Notes: generated by a model not told the origin, from the letters alone. DNA of 64,000 bases from JARYGU01 sp033795365 (GCA_033795365.1 JARYGU010000001.1:310001-374000); one strand, 5' to 3'; counted from the first letter of the stretch, positions 36,505 through 45,823 are shown. Program-made: numbers and translations.

Positions 36505-37381
36505 CGAACCCCTCGTTCTTGTTCAGACCGTCGTAACCCGGCATCTTGAACCGGATTTCGTCCCAGTCGTTGATGCGTTTCTGCGTCGCCTCCCAATCGG
36601 CCTCCGACACCCGCACGATCAATGCCTCGACCAAGGCAATCGCGGCAGCCACCGTGTCCCATGCCGTCCCCGCGTCGATCGGCAGGGCGACGATATGGCT
36701 GGCGCTGCGGGCTGCCGGCGACATCCATTTGTCGGTGACGACGATGATCGTCGAGCCGCGCTTCTCGACGATCGTCTCGGCGAGCCGGGCGAGGCTCAGC
36801 TGATAGCGGCGGAAATCGAACAGCAGCACGACATCCTTCTTGCGCATGCGCAGGACGTGCTCCGGCCAGAATTCCGGATTGTCGGCCATGTGGTAGATAC
36901 CGCTGCGTATCTGCCTCAGGTGGATGGAGAGAAAAGCGGCGATGCTGTCGCTGACCCGACCGCCGAGCAGGAAAACGTTGCGGGAGGGGTCTGAAAGCAG
37001 TTCCGCGATCGCCTCGAACTGCTCCTGCGGAACGTTTTGAGTCATTTCCGTCATGACCGTGGAAAGGCGCCCGACATATTCGGCAAGGAACTGCGAGTGA
37101 CCGACGGGCGTCTGGCTCGACTTCAGGTCGAGCGGCGAACGCTGTCCCTCCTTCAACTCCGCGATAAGCTGGCGTTGCAGGTCCTGAAATCCGCCGCAGC
37201 CGATCTTGCTGACGAAGCGGGTGATCGACGGTGCGCTTACGCCGGTCTTCTGCGCCAGCTCCTGAATGTTCTGCAGCCCCGTGAAGGGATAGTCCGCCAG
37301 GATCGCATTGGCGATCTTGCGCTCGCTCGCCGTGAGCTGACCGGCCGCCTCCCGGATTCTGGCGCGAATAGTCGATGACAT
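36494..37381 (-). CDS. MurR/RpiR-family regulator (amide cluster)
   Basis: Regulator of 295 aa with an N-terminal HTH_6 domain (residues about 1-77; IANAILADYPFTGLQNIQELA, then SAPSITRFVSKIG) and a C-terminal SIS domain (about 120-270). ATG 37381 is preferred over the ATG at 37435; GGGAG lies upstream. SIS domains bind phosphosugars, but many RpiR proteins near amino-acid or amine genes respond to other ligands. It is divergent from the operon at 37541-45753, so it probably controls both directions. Confidence 0.88.
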   Translation of the reverse strand: MSSTIRARIREAAGQLTASERKIANAILADYPFTGLQNIQELAQKTGVSAPSITRFVSKIGCGGFQDLQRQLIAELKEGQRSPLDLKSSQTPVGHSQFLAEYVGRLSTVMTEMTQNVPQEQFEAIAELLSDPSRNVFLLGGRVSDSIAAFLSIHLRQIRSGIYHMADNPEFWPEHVLRMRKKDVVLLFDFRRYQLSLARLAETIVEKRGSTIIVVTDKWMSPAARSASHIVALPIDAGTAWDTVAAAIALVEALIVRVSEADWEATQKRINDWDEIRFKMPGYDGLNKNEGFDET

Positions 37382-37428
37382 GAACAGACCGGCTCCCTTT
37401 TTCCGAATATTCGCGGGATGAAAAAAAT

Positions 37429-37456
37429 TAGTCAAACGGAAAAATGAGATTGACTA
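37429..37456. promoter_or_regulatory. Inverted repeat in the RpiR / amide-operon promoter
   Basis: TAGTCAA (37429-37435) and TTGACTA (37450-37456) form a perfect 7-14-7 dyad in the 159-bp divergent region, and a further TTTGACT occurs at 37472. The centre-to-centre spacing of the half-sites is two helical turns, as expected for a dimer binding one DNA face. Candidate operator of the adjacent RpiR protein. Confidence 0.55.
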
Positions 37457-37540
37457 TGATCAAAAAATTTCTTTGACTGACCGCAATGCTGCTCCTCCAA
37501 TCTGGCAGCGTGCTCCATTCACATTCGGGCCGAAACACCC

Positions 37541-38353
37541 ATGCTGCAGACAGCCGATCCGGACGTAAGACTGTTGAGGGCTGCCGATCCTGTTCCGGTC
37601 GAATGCTTCAACATGGACGGCGCGTCGCCGTTTTTCCTGACCTGCGAGCACGCCGGGCGCGCCATTCCCACAGCGCTCGGCAGTCTTGGCATCGAAGCGC
37701 GGGAAATGGATCGCCATATCGCTTACGATGTCGGCGCGGAGGGACTGTCGCACGCTTTGTCCGCACTGCTCGACGCCCCGCTCGTCTTACAACGCTACAG
37801 CCGTTTGGTCATCGATTGCAACCGGCCCTTCGAAGCGGCCGACTGCGTCGTTACACGGAGTGACGGAACGGATGTTCCAGCCAATGCGGACCTCGACGAC
37901 CGCGACCGGCGGCGGCGTTACGTCGAAATTCATCAGCCGTTGCACGAAACCATTGCCACGGCCCTTGACCATCGCCACGCTGCCGGGAAGCCGACCATCC
38001 TGGTGGCGGTTCACAGCTTCACGCCCGTGATGCGCGCGACGGGAGCGGTGCGCGATTTCGAACTCGGGCTCCTGTGCAATCGCGACCGGCATTTCGCCGA
38101 AATGATGCTTGCGGCCTTCCGGGCACGGAACCCGCAGATATCCGCGACGATAAACGAGCCTTACATCGTCGACGATCTTTCGGACTACACGATCCCGGTT
38201 CACGGCGAGAGGCGGGGCTTGCCGCATGTCCTTCTGGAAGTGCGCAGCGATCAGATCGAGGACACCGAAGGGCAGCAGCGCTGGGCGGGGCTTCTCGCCC
38301 GGTCGATGCGCGACGCAGCCGAAAAACTGAAGGAAACACCGGATGGCCGCTGA
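37541..38353 (+). CDS. N-formylglutamate amidohydrolase family protein
   Basis: Zinc-type amidohydrolase of 270 aa. Motifs TCEHAGRAIP (metal-binding Glu-His), LVIDCNRP and AVHSFTPV are those of the N-formylglutamate amidohydrolase family, which cleaves N-formylglutamate or other N-acyl amides. No histidine-utilisation (hut) genes are near, so the true substrate may differ. First gene of a rightward operon; it overlaps the next gene by 11 nt. Confidence 0.87.
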   Translation: MLQTADPDVRLLRAADPVPVECFNMDGASPFFLTCEHAGRAIPTALGSLGIEAREMDRHIAYDVGAEGLSHALSALLDAPLVLQRYSRLVIDCNRPFEAADCVVTRSDGTDVPANADLDDRDRRRRYVEIHQPLHETIATALDHRHAAGKPTILVAVHSFTPVMRATGAVRDFELGLLCNRDRHFAEMMLAAFRARNPQISATINEPYIVDDLSDYTIPVHGERRGLPHVLLEVRSDQIEDTEGQQRWAGLLARSMRDAAEKLKETPDGR

Positions 38354-38990
38354 TCATCTGACAACACGCGAAGTTGCGCTCGATCCGGGGGCATCCGCCA
38401 TTCTCTTCATCGACGTGCAAAATTTTTCGGTTCGCCGAAACGGCGGTGAGTTCAAGGATATTTCCGACGAGGAGATCGCAGGCAAGTACGGCTACTATTT
38501 CGACCGCATCACCAATATCGCCATACCGAACATGCAGCGGCTCCTCCATGGTTTCCGCAAGGCCGGCATAGAGGTTCTGCATACGACGATCGAGAGTTTG
38601 ACCCGGGATGGACGGGACCGGAGCCTCGACTACAAGATAACCGGTTTCAACGTGCCGAAGGGCTCCTGGGATGGTAAAGTGATAGACGAACTGGAGCCGT
38701 TGGAAGACGAGATCGTCTTTCCGAAGAGTTCTTCGAGCGTCTTCGTCTCCACCCACATCGATTATGTGCTCCGGAACCTGGGCGTGCGCCAGCTCGTGCT
38801 TTGCGGCTTGCTGACGGATCAGTGCGTGGAGTCGGCGATCCGCGACGCCTGCGACCTCGGCTATCTCGTGACGCTGGTGCCTGACGCCTGCGCGACCTAT
38901 TCGCCCGAGCGGGAAGCCGCTTCGCTGAAGGCGATCAAGGGATACTGCCGGCAGATTTCGACGGACGCCCTGCTCAAGGAGATCGCGTGA
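38343..38990 (+). CDS. Isochorismatase-fold cysteine hydrolase, copy 1
   Basis: Amidase-type hydrolase of 215 aa. The Asp-Lys-Cys triad is visible: Asp in LFIDVQNF, Lys in FPKSSSSVF and Cys in TDQCVESAI. Family members hydrolyse N-carbamoyl compounds, nicotinamide, biuret or ureidoacrylate; the exact substrate cannot be read. It shares a G-R-D-R-S-L motif with the second copy at 43741. Confidence 0.87.
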   Translation: MAADHLTTREVALDPGASAILFIDVQNFSVRRNGGEFKDISDEEIAGKYGYYFDRITNIAIPNMQRLLHGFRKAGIEVLHTTIESLTRDGRDRSLDYKITGFNVPKGSWDGKVIDELEPLEDEIVFPKSSSSVFVSTHIDYVLRNLGVRQLVLCGLLTDQCVESAIRDACDLGYLVTLVPDACATYSPEREAASLKAIKGYCRQISTDALLKEIA

Positions 38991-39143
38991 AGTCCTCGCC
39001 GACATGAAGGAGCGAGACACATGAACCGGGGCGGAAAACCAAGGGAGACGACTTCGACAGGAACGGCCGGCAGATCAAAAACAGCTTGAAGCGACCGTTC
39101 ATTGCTCACTGCCGGAAACCGGCATTAAAAAAGGGGAACGACA

Positions 39144-40319
39144 ATGATGAAACTATCCGGATTATTCATAAGTACGGCAGCAGGTCTGCTGCTGGTGTCC
39201 ACGGCCACTTTTGCCGCGGACGAAAAGATCGTTATCGGCGGCGCCCTGTCGATGACCGGCGTCCAGGCGCCGCTCGACACGCCCGGCTACAACGGCGCGC
39301 AGGTCGCGGTGAAATATCTCAACGACAATGGCGGCGTGCTCGGCAAGCAGATCGAATTCATCAATATCGACGGCAAGTCCGATCCGGTCACGGTCGGAAA
39401 CGTCGCGGTGGAGCTGATCGACAAGGGAGCCGAACTCATCGTCGCGCCCTGCGATTTCGACTTCGGCTCGCCTGCCGGCCGCGAAGCGCAGAATGCCGGC
39501 CTCGTCGGCATTTCCACCTGCGCGTCCGACCCGCTCTACAGTTCCTGGTCGCTCGGCGACAAGCAGTTCACGCTCTCCATGTGGAACACGACGATGGGCG
39601 CGGTTGCGGCCGATTATGCGGCCAAGGAACGCGGTTGGAAGACGGCCTATGTGGTCACCGACCAGTTCATCGCCTATACCAAGTCGCTGTCGAAATATTT
39701 CGTCGAGCAGTTCAAGACGAACGGCGGCGAAATCCTCCTCGAGGATACCTACACGAACGGCGACAACAACTTTTCCGCCCAGCTCGCCCGCCTGCAGGCG
39801 CTCGGCAAGAAGCCGGACGTGATCTTCGTCTCCTCCTACGGGACGGATATCGGGATGATCATCCGCGCGTTGCGCGAAGTAGGCTACGACGCACCGATCC
39901 TCGGCGGCGACGCCTATGACGATCCGGCCATGCATGAGGCGCTCGGCGAAAAATTCGGCAACGACGTCTACTTCGTCACCCACACCTGGATGGGGCCGGA
40001 AGCACATCCGGACATGCCGAAATTCATCGGGCTCTACCAGGATATGTTCGGCAAGGCTCCCGATACCTCCTTCGTGTCGACGGGCTGGGATACGATCATG
40101 CTCATGGCGGAAGCGATCAAGGCCGCAGGCTCCACCGACGGCGCAGCCGTCGCCAAGGCGCTGGAGGACGGAAAGTTCAAGCTTTTGACCGGCGACCTCG
40201 ACTACGGCACGGCCGAAGAGGGCCATGTTCCGAACAAGGCGGCGGTTCTCATCGAACTGAAAGCCGGAAAGCCGACCTTCGTGGGATGGCGGACGCCTGA
40301 GACGCTGCCCGCTCCCTGA
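39144..40319 (+). CDS. Liv-type ABC transporter binding protein
   Basis: Periplasmic binding protein (LivJ/amide-type, family 1) of 391 aa with a signal peptide ending in TFAAD. The mature protein starts KIVIGGALSMTGVQAP and shows the usual two-lobe pattern. RBS AAGGGGA lies upstream. The ligand is probably an amino acid, amide or amine derivative, given the amidase and aminotransferase neighbours. A hairpin separates it from the ATPase gene. Confidence 0.9.
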   Translation: MMKLSGLFISTAAGLLLVSTATFAADEKIVIGGALSMTGVQAPLDTPGYNGAQVAVKYLNDNGGVLGKQIEFINIDGKSDPVTVGNVAVELIDKGAELIVAPCDFDFGSPAGREAQNAGLVGISTCASDPLYSSWSLGDKQFTLSMWNTTMGAVAADYAAKERGWKTAYVVTDQFIAYTKSLSKYFVEQFKTNGGEILLEDTYTNGDNNFSAQLARLQALGKKPDVIFVSSYGTDIGMIIRALREVGYDAPILGGDAYDDPAMHEALGEKFGNDVYFVTHTWMGPEAHPDMPKFIGLYQDMFGKAPDTSFVSTGWDTIMLMAEAIKAAGSTDGAAVAKALEDGKFKLLTGDLDYGTAEEGHVPNKAAVLIELKAGKPTFVGWRTPETLPAP

Positions 40320-40330
40320 TCGACATACCG

Positions 40331-40351
40331 GGCTCGGCGACAAGCCGAGCC
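40331..40351 (+). terminator. Intra-operon hairpin after the binding-protein gene
   Basis: GGCTCGGC (40331-40338) pairs with GCCGAGCC (40344-40351) around GACAA, followed by TCTCTTTTC. Placed between the binding-protein gene and the ATPase gene, it could partially terminate or protect the upstream mRNA so that binding protein is made in excess. Confidence 0.65.
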
Positions 40352-40371
40352 TCTCTTTTCGTGGAAAAGCC

Positions 40372-41109
40372 ATGTCCGACACACGTCTGACGGTCAGCGA
40401 GATTTCGGTGGAGTTCACCGGTCTTCGCGCCCTCGACCATGTTTCCCTCTCGCTCGGTAGCGGAGAAGTTCTCGGCCTGATCGGCCCGAACGGCTCCGGC
40501 AAGACGACGCTCATCAATGCCATCACCGGCCAGGTGAAACTTGCGGGCGGCGGCGTCACCGTCTCCGGAGAGACCGTTTCCGGCCTCTCGCCGCGCGAGA
40601 TCGCTCTTCGCGGCATCAGCCGCTCCTTTCAGATCGTCCGCCTTTTCAACGCAATGAGCGTGCTGGAGAACATCGAGGCATCCGCGCTTGCCAAAGGCGA
40701 TGGGCCGGCTCGGGCAAAAAAGAAGGCCGAGAAACTGATGGGCGAATTCGGTCTCTCCGCCAAGGCGGACGAGCTCGGCGGAAGCTTGAGCTATGGCGAC
40801 AAACGCCGTGTCGAAATCGCACGCGCTCTTGCGGCCGAACCGCGCTTTCTGCTGCTCGACGAGCCGGCGGCCGGCATGAACGACGCGGAGACCGAAACGC
40901 TCCTGCATACGCTCGCCGGATTGCCGAAGGAGCGCGGTCTCGGCCTCCTCATTATCGATCACGACATGGGGCTGATCATGCGGCTATGCCATCGCCTGCA
41001 CGTGCTGGCCTCGGGCAGGACGATCGCGGAAGGCGACGCCGAGCATATCCGCAACCACCCTACCGTGATCGAAGCCTATCTCGGGAAAGGCGCGAGCGGC
41101 CATGCTTGA
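40372..41109 (+). CDS. Liv-type ABC transporter ATPase (LivG-like)
   Basis: ATP-binding subunit of 245 aa. Walker A GPNGSGKTT, signature region SYGDKRRVEIARAL, Walker B FLLLDEPAAGMN and the LivG-specific long Q-loop region (SRSFQIVRLFNAMSVLENI) are intact. Overlaps the LivF-like gene by 8 nt. Confidence 0.92.
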   Translation: MSDTRLTVSEISVEFTGLRALDHVSLSLGSGEVLGLIGPNGSGKTTLINAITGQVKLAGGGVTVSGETVSGLSPREIALRGISRSFQIVRLFNAMSVLENIEASALAKGDGPARAKKKAEKLMGEFGLSAKADELGGSLSYGDKRRVEIARALAAEPRFLLLDEPAAGMNDAETETLLHTLAGLPKERGLGLLIIDHDMGLIMRLCHRLHVLASGRTIAEGDAEHIRNHPTVIEAYLGKGASGHA

Positions 41110-41809
41110 AACCCGCGACCTCGCCGTCAGCTACGGCGCGATCCGCGCCGTGCGCGGTATTTCCTTCACCGTCGGGAAGGGCGAGCTCGTCTGCCTGCTC
41201 GGCGCGAACGGCGCCGGCAAATCCTCGACCATCAAATGCATCGCCGGGGCTCTGAAGGCGGCCGGGGGTTCCGTTCTGCTCGACGGCGCCGATGTCACGT
41301 CGGCCAGCCCGGAGCGGATGGTGCGGGCGGGGATGGCCACGGTGCCGGAAACCCGCGATGTCTTTCCCGATCTGACGGTTGCCGAGAACCTGCTGCTCGG
41401 CTCCTACATTCATCGGCGCGACACGGCCGGAAACCGCGAAAACCTCGAACGCATGCATGAGCTGTTTCCACGGCTTGCGGAGCGGTCCGCTCAGCCCGCC
41501 GGAACGCTTTCGGGAGGCGAACAGCAGATGCTGGTCATCGCGCGTGCGCTGATGTCGCGACCGCGCGTTCTGCTTCTCGACGAGCCTTCGCTCGGCCTCG
41601 CGCCGGCGATCGTAGAGCGCATATTCGAGATGATCGCGCGATTGAAGGAAACCGGCCTCACGATCCTGCTGGTGGAACAGAACGTGCATCAGGCCCTTTC
41701 CGTCGCCGACCGCGCCTATGTGATGCGGCTCGGTTCCATGGTCCTTTCCGGCACGCCGGACGAAATCCGCGGCGCAAGCGATTTGAGCGCCCTTTACCTG
41801 GGAGGTTAG
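41102..41809 (+). CDS. Liv-type ABC transporter ATPase (LivF-like)
   Basis: Second ATP-binding subunit of 235 aa. Walker A GANGAGKSS, signature LSGGEQQMLVIARAL and Walker B LLLDEPSLGLAP, with the short form typical of LivF (VPETRDVFPDLTVAENL). It pairs with LivG to drive the two permeases. Two nucleotides separate it from the permease gene. Confidence 0.92.
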   Translation: MLETRDLAVSYGAIRAVRGISFTVGKGELVCLLGANGAGKSSTIKCIAGALKAAGGSVLLDGADVTSASPERMVRAGMATVPETRDVFPDLTVAENLLLGSYIHRRDTAGNRENLERMHELFPRLAERSAQPAGTLSGGEQQMLVIARALMSRPRVLLLDEPSLGLAPAIVERIFEMIARLKETGLTILLVEQNVHQALSVADRAYVMRLGSMVLSGTPDEIRGASDLSALYLGG

Positions 41810-41811
41810 GC

Positions 41812-42702
41812 ATGGCCTTCGCAATCCAGTTCGCGATCGACGTGCTGAGCCTCGGCGGCGCCTATGCCCTGATGGCGCTCGGCCTCGTCATCATCTACGG
41901 TATCCTGCGGCTGGTGAATTTCGCCTATGGCGAGCTGATCATGGTCGCCGGCTATACCATGTTCCTCACCAGCGGTTCCGGCCTGCCTTGGCTCGTGATG
42001 GCAGCCTTCGCCGTAGTAATGGCAATCGTCGCCGGCATCGCTACCGACTATGCGGCCTTTCGGCCCGTGCGCGCCAAATCGGTGACCGCCGTCCTCATCA
42101 CCTCCTTCGCCTTTTCCAACCTGCTTCAGAACGCCGCCCTTCTCTTCATCTCGCCGCGGCCGCGCAACGTGCCGCTACCGGCGATCTTCTCGCAGACCGT
42201 CGAGATCGGCGGAGCGATCACGCCGATCCGAAATCTCATCACCATCGCAGCATCGATCGTCCTGCTGGCTCTGGTCGCCTGGCTGATGCGCAAGACGACT
42301 CTCGGCATCGCCATGCGCGCCGCAGCGACCAACTTCACCATGGCGCGCATGCTCGGCGTTCCCGCAAACCTGATCATTTCGTCCGCCTTCGCCCTCAGCG
42401 GCTTTCTGGCGGGCGTCGTCGGCATCCTTTGGATCGGGCGGATCGGGACGGTGGTTCCCGGCATCGGCATGGAGCCGCTTCTCGTCGCCTTTATCGCCAC
42501 CGTCATCGGCGGCATGCGCAGCCTGCCGGGCGCTGTCCTTGGCGGTTTTCTGCTCGCGCTGATCGATACGACGCTGAACTACACACTTCCGCAAGACCTC
42601 CTGAAATTCCGGGATGCCTTCACCTTCAGCCTCGTCATCCTGATCCTGCTGTGGCAGCCGGAGGGCCTTCTGAAGGGTCCGGCAAGCGGCCAGCGAACGT
42701 GA
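41812..42702 (+). CDS. Liv-type ABC transporter permease (LivH-like)
   Basis: Inner-membrane permease of 296 aa with about eight hydrophobic segments. The ALMALGLVIIYGILRLVNFAYG opening and the late GGMRSLPGAVLGG coupling region are characteristic of LivH. RBS GGAGG overlaps the LivF end. Confidence 0.92.
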   Translation: MAFAIQFAIDVLSLGGAYALMALGLVIIYGILRLVNFAYGELIMVAGYTMFLTSGSGLPWLVMAAFAVVMAIVAGIATDYAAFRPVRAKSVTAVLITSFAFSNLLQNAALLFISPRPRNVPLPAIFSQTVEIGGAITPIRNLITIAASIVLLALVAWLMRKTTLGIAMRAAATNFTMARMLGVPANLIISSAFALSGFLAGVVGILWIGRIGTVVPGIGMEPLLVAFIATVIGGMRSLPGAVLGGFLLALIDTTLNYTLPQDLLKFRDAFTFSLVILILLWQPEGLLKGPASGQRT

Positions 42703-42715
42703 GGAGCGAAAAGAC

Positions 42716-43744
42716 ATGAAACACAACATCCTCACCGCCGCCCTGCTCATCGGCTTCATCGCCCTTATGGCGGTCGTCACGCACCTGCTCGGGATCAGGC
42801 TCTATGACCGGGTCGTGACCAATCTGATGATTTCGCTGGTCCTCGTGGTCGGATTGCAGACCTTCATGGGCAATTCCGGTATCCTCTCCTTCGCCCATGT
42901 CGGCTTCATGGGGCTCGGCGCCTACACATCGGCGGTTCTCACCATCCCGGCGCAGATGAAGGGCATGGCGCTGCCCGACCTCTATCCCGCCATGAAGGTG
43001 CTCGAGGTCCATCCTGTCGTCGGCGTTCTTGCCGGGGGCATCGTTGCGGCCCTCGTCGCCGCCGCCGTCGCCTACCCGCTGATGCGGCTTTCGGATGCGG
43101 CAGCCGTCATCACGTCCTTTGCGCTGCTGGTGGTCCTGCACACGGTCATGAACAACTGGAGCGCCTTCACCAACGGTCCGCGCACCCTTTTCGGATTGCC
43201 GAAGGCAACTGACATGCCGATCGCCGCCGCAGTCGCCGGCCTTGCGGTCGTCGTGGCCTTGTTCTTCAAGGAATCCAAGGTCGGCAAGCTGCTGCGCGCT
43301 TCGCGAGAAGACGAGGTGGCCGCGGCGGCGATGGGTGCCAATATCCCGAAGCTGCGCTGGCAGGCCTTCATCCTCGCCGCCTTCATCGCCGGCATCGGAG
43401 GCGCGCTCTGGGGGCACTTCATCACCTCCTTCGCGCCGAAATCGTTCTTTTTGAAAGAGACCTTCGTCATCATCAGCATGCTGGTCATCGGCGGCGCGAA
43501 TACGGTGACGGGGGCTGTCGCGGGAGCCGTCCTCGTCACGCTGGTCTATGAAAGCCTTCGCGGCCTCGAAGGGTTACTGAACAGCATCAAGATCATGGGC
43601 GGGCAGGTCATCGGCCTCACGGAAATCGTGCTGGCGATCGCCATGATCGCCGTGATGATCCTCAGACCCGGCGGACTTTTTCCGAGCCGCGAGATCGGGC
43701 ATCTCATCACACGCATCCGCCGCAAACGGGAGACAAGCGCATGA
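42716..43744 (+). CDS. Liv-type ABC transporter permease (LivM-like)
   Basis: Inner-membrane permease of 342 aa with many hydrophobic segments. LMISLVLVVGLQTFMGNSG and FMGLGAYTSAVLT near the N-terminus and the A-S-R-E-D-E-V-A-A-A-A-M-G cytoplasmic loop are the LivM pattern. It overlaps the next hydrolase gene by 4 nt (ATGA), tying that enzyme to the transporter. Confidence 0.92.
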   Translation: MKHNILTAALLIGFIALMAVVTHLLGIRLYDRVVTNLMISLVLVVGLQTFMGNSGILSFAHVGFMGLGAYTSAVLTIPAQMKGMALPDLYPAMKVLEVHPVVGVLAGGIVAALVAAAVAYPLMRLSDAAAVITSFALLVVLHTVMNNWSAFTNGPRTLFGLPKATDMPIAAAVAGLAVVVALFFKESKVGKLLRASREDEVAAAAMGANIPKLRWQAFILAAFIAGIGGALWGHFITSFAPKSFFLKETFVIISMLVIGGANTVTGAVAGAVLVTLVYESLRGLEGLLNSIKIMGGQVIGLTEIVLAIAMIAVMILRPGGLFPSREIGHLITRIRRKRETSA

Positions 43745-44409
43745 CCTGGAAGACCGCCTATCGCTCCTTCTACTATGCGAATGCGCAAGAACCGGACGAC
43801 ATTCGTCTCGATCCGGAAACGACGGCGCTGCTGGTCATCGACATCCAAAACACCTATCTCGCCGAAAAGGAAACGCCCGAGGAAACCACGCGCTGGCAGC
43901 CCTTCTTCGATCGCATGCGCCGGACGGTGATCCCCAATACCGCGCGCCTCATCGAAGAATGCCGCGGCCGCAACGTCGAAGTGATCTTTGCCCGCATCGC
44001 CTGCCTGAAACCGGACGGGCGGGACCGTTCGCTGAGCCAGAAGAAGCCGGGCTTCAACTATCTGCTGCTGCCGAAGGACCTTGCGGAAGGCCAGATCGTG
44101 GGCGAGCTCGAGCCGCGCGCCGACGAGATCGTCATTACCAAAACCACCGACAGCGCGCTGACGGGAACCAATCTCAGGCTGATCCTTCACAACATGGGCA
44201 TCAAGGATGTGATCGTCTGCGGTATCTTCACCGACCAGTGCGTTTCCTCGACGGTCCGCAGCCTTGCCGACGAAAGCTTCGGCGTGGTCGTGGTGGACGA
44301 TTGCGCGGCAGCCGCGACGATGGAGCTGCACCGGCGCGAACTCGAGATCATCAACATGATCTACTGCCATGTCGTGCAACTCGACGAAGTTCTGACCTTC
44401 TTCGATTGA
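43741..44409 (+). CDS. Isochorismatase-fold cysteine hydrolase, copy 2
   Basis: Hydrolase of 222 aa, homologous to the product of 38343-38990. Asp in LLVIDIQNTY, Lys in ITKTTDSAL and Cys in TDQCVSSTV form the triad. Both copies carry D-G-R-D-R-S-L and G-F-N blocks, so they are a paralog pair within one operon, possibly acting on successive amide bonds or on two related substrates. Translationally coupled to the LivM-like gene by a 4-nt overlap. Confidence 0.88.
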   Translation: MTWKTAYRSFYYANAQEPDDIRLDPETTALLVIDIQNTYLAEKETPEETTRWQPFFDRMRRTVIPNTARLIEECRGRNVEVIFARIACLKPDGRDRSLSQKKPGFNYLLLPKDLAEGQIVGELEPRADEIVITKTTDSALTGTNLRLILHNMGIKDVIVCGIFTDQCVSSTVRSLADESFGVVVVDDCAAAATMELHRRELEIINMIYCHVVQLDEVLTFFD

Positions 44410-44436
44410 TCGTCCTGGAGGAACGGAGGGAACGGG

Positions 44437-45753
44437 ATGAGCGGACTGTACGAACGTGAAAGCCGGTCGGTATCGACCATGGCGCATTTGCGCTTCTTTC
44501 CTCAGGCGGTCGTCGGCGGAAAAGGCTCCTATCTGACCGGGGACGACGGCCGAAAGCTCCTCGACTTCTCCGCCTCCTGGGGTGCGGCAAGCCTCGGGCA
44601 TTCGCATCCAGCCGTCCGGCAGGCTGTGGACCGCGCGCTGGCGAACCAGGCAGGAGCCAGTTATCTCTCCAGCGCGAACGAGCCGGTCGTGCGGCTTGCG
44701 GAAAAGCTGCTGTCGATCGTTCCCTCCCGCGCCGCGGGGCGTGTATGGTTCGGGCATTCCGGCTCGGACGCGAACGAGACCGTCGCCCGCGCAGTGATCG
44801 CGGCAACGGGACGGCCCCGCATCCTTTCGTTCAAAGGCGCCTATCACGGCGGGACGGCGGGCTCGATGGCGATTTCCGGCCATCCCGTACAGCAGGGTGT
44901 CGAAAAGGCCGCCGGGCTGACGCTCGTACCCTATCCCGACAGCTACGCGGCCGGCGGCGCGGATGCGGCCAAGGCCGACGCACTCGCCCATATGGAAATG
45001 CTCTTTGCCACCTCCGTTCCGCCGGAGGAAGTCGCGGCCTTCTTCATCGAACCTATCCAGTCGGACGGCGGCATGCTGGTTCCGCCGGACGGCTTTTTCC
45101 GCGAGATCGAAAAGCTCTGTCGGAAGCACGGCATTCTTCTCGTCTGCGACGAGGTGAAGGTCGGGCTGGGACGCAGCGGCAAGCTGCATGCCTTCGAGCA
45201 TTCCGCCATCGAGCCGGATATCGTCGTCTTCGGCAAGGGTCTGGGAGGCGGGCTGCCGATCTCTGCAGCCGTGGGTCCGGAAGCCATCATGAACCACGCC
45301 GCCGCATTTTCCTTCCAGACGGTACACGGCAATCCTGTCTGTGCCGCCGCAGCTCTTGCCGTTCTCGAAACGATCGAGGCGGAGAACCTGATCCGGAATG
45401 CCGCGACTTCGGGATACTCCCTGTCCGGCTCGCTGAAGATGCTCGCTGAAAAACATGAGCTCATAGGCGATGTGCGCGGAAGGGGGCTGGCGATCGGCGT
45501 GGAGCTGGTCGCGGATCGCCGGACGAAGGCTCCCGCCAAAGAGGAGGCTGCCAAGACGGTGTTGCGCGCCTTCGAGCTGGGCCTTGTCCTCTACTATGTC
45601 GGCATGCACTCCAACGTTCTCGAATTCACGCCGCCGCTGACGCTGAGCGAAGCGGAAGTTCGGGAGGGGACAGCCATTCTCGACCAAGCCCTGACGGAAG
45701 TTGCTGCCGGGCAGGTGAGCGCCGAAGCGCTGCGCGCTTTTGCGGGCTGGTAG
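44437..45753 (+). CDS. Class III (PLP) aminotransferase
   Basis: Fold-type I aminotransferase of 438 aa, of the omega-amino acid / acetylornithine group. The PLP lysine lies in FGKGLGGGLP, preceded by LLVCDEVKVGLGR; the GHSGSDANETVARA region binds the cofactor phosphate. It would move the terminal or alpha amino group released by the operon's hydrolases to an oxoacid. Last gene of the operon; a weak stem-loop (CCGGG/CCCGG at 45765-45780) followed by CTATTTT may terminate transcription. Confidence 0.88.
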   Translation: MSGLYERESRSVSTMAHLRFFPQAVVGGKGSYLTGDDGRKLLDFSASWGAASLGHSHPAVRQAVDRALANQAGASYLSSANEPVVRLAEKLLSIVPSRAAGRVWFGHSGSDANETVARAVIAATGRPRILSFKGAYHGGTAGSMAISGHPVQQGVEKAAGLTLVPYPDSYAAGGADAAKADALAHMEMLFATSVPPEEVAAFFIEPIQSDGGMLVPPDGFFREIEKLCRKHGILLVCDEVKVGLGRSGKLHAFEHSAIEPDIVVFGKGLGGGLPISAAVGPEAIMNHAAAFSFQTVHGNPVCAAAALAVLETIEAENLIRNAATSGYSLSGSLKMLAEKHELIGDVRGRGLAIGVELVADRRTKAPAKEEAAKTVLRAFELGLVLYYVGMHSNVLEFTPPLTLSEAEVREGTAILDQALTEVAAGQVSAEALRAFAGW

Positions 45754-45823
45754 GGGAACGGTTTCCGGGGCGAGGCCCGGCTATTTTACCCAACGAGAAA
45801 TTCTGACGTTGTGCTCGTTCCCG

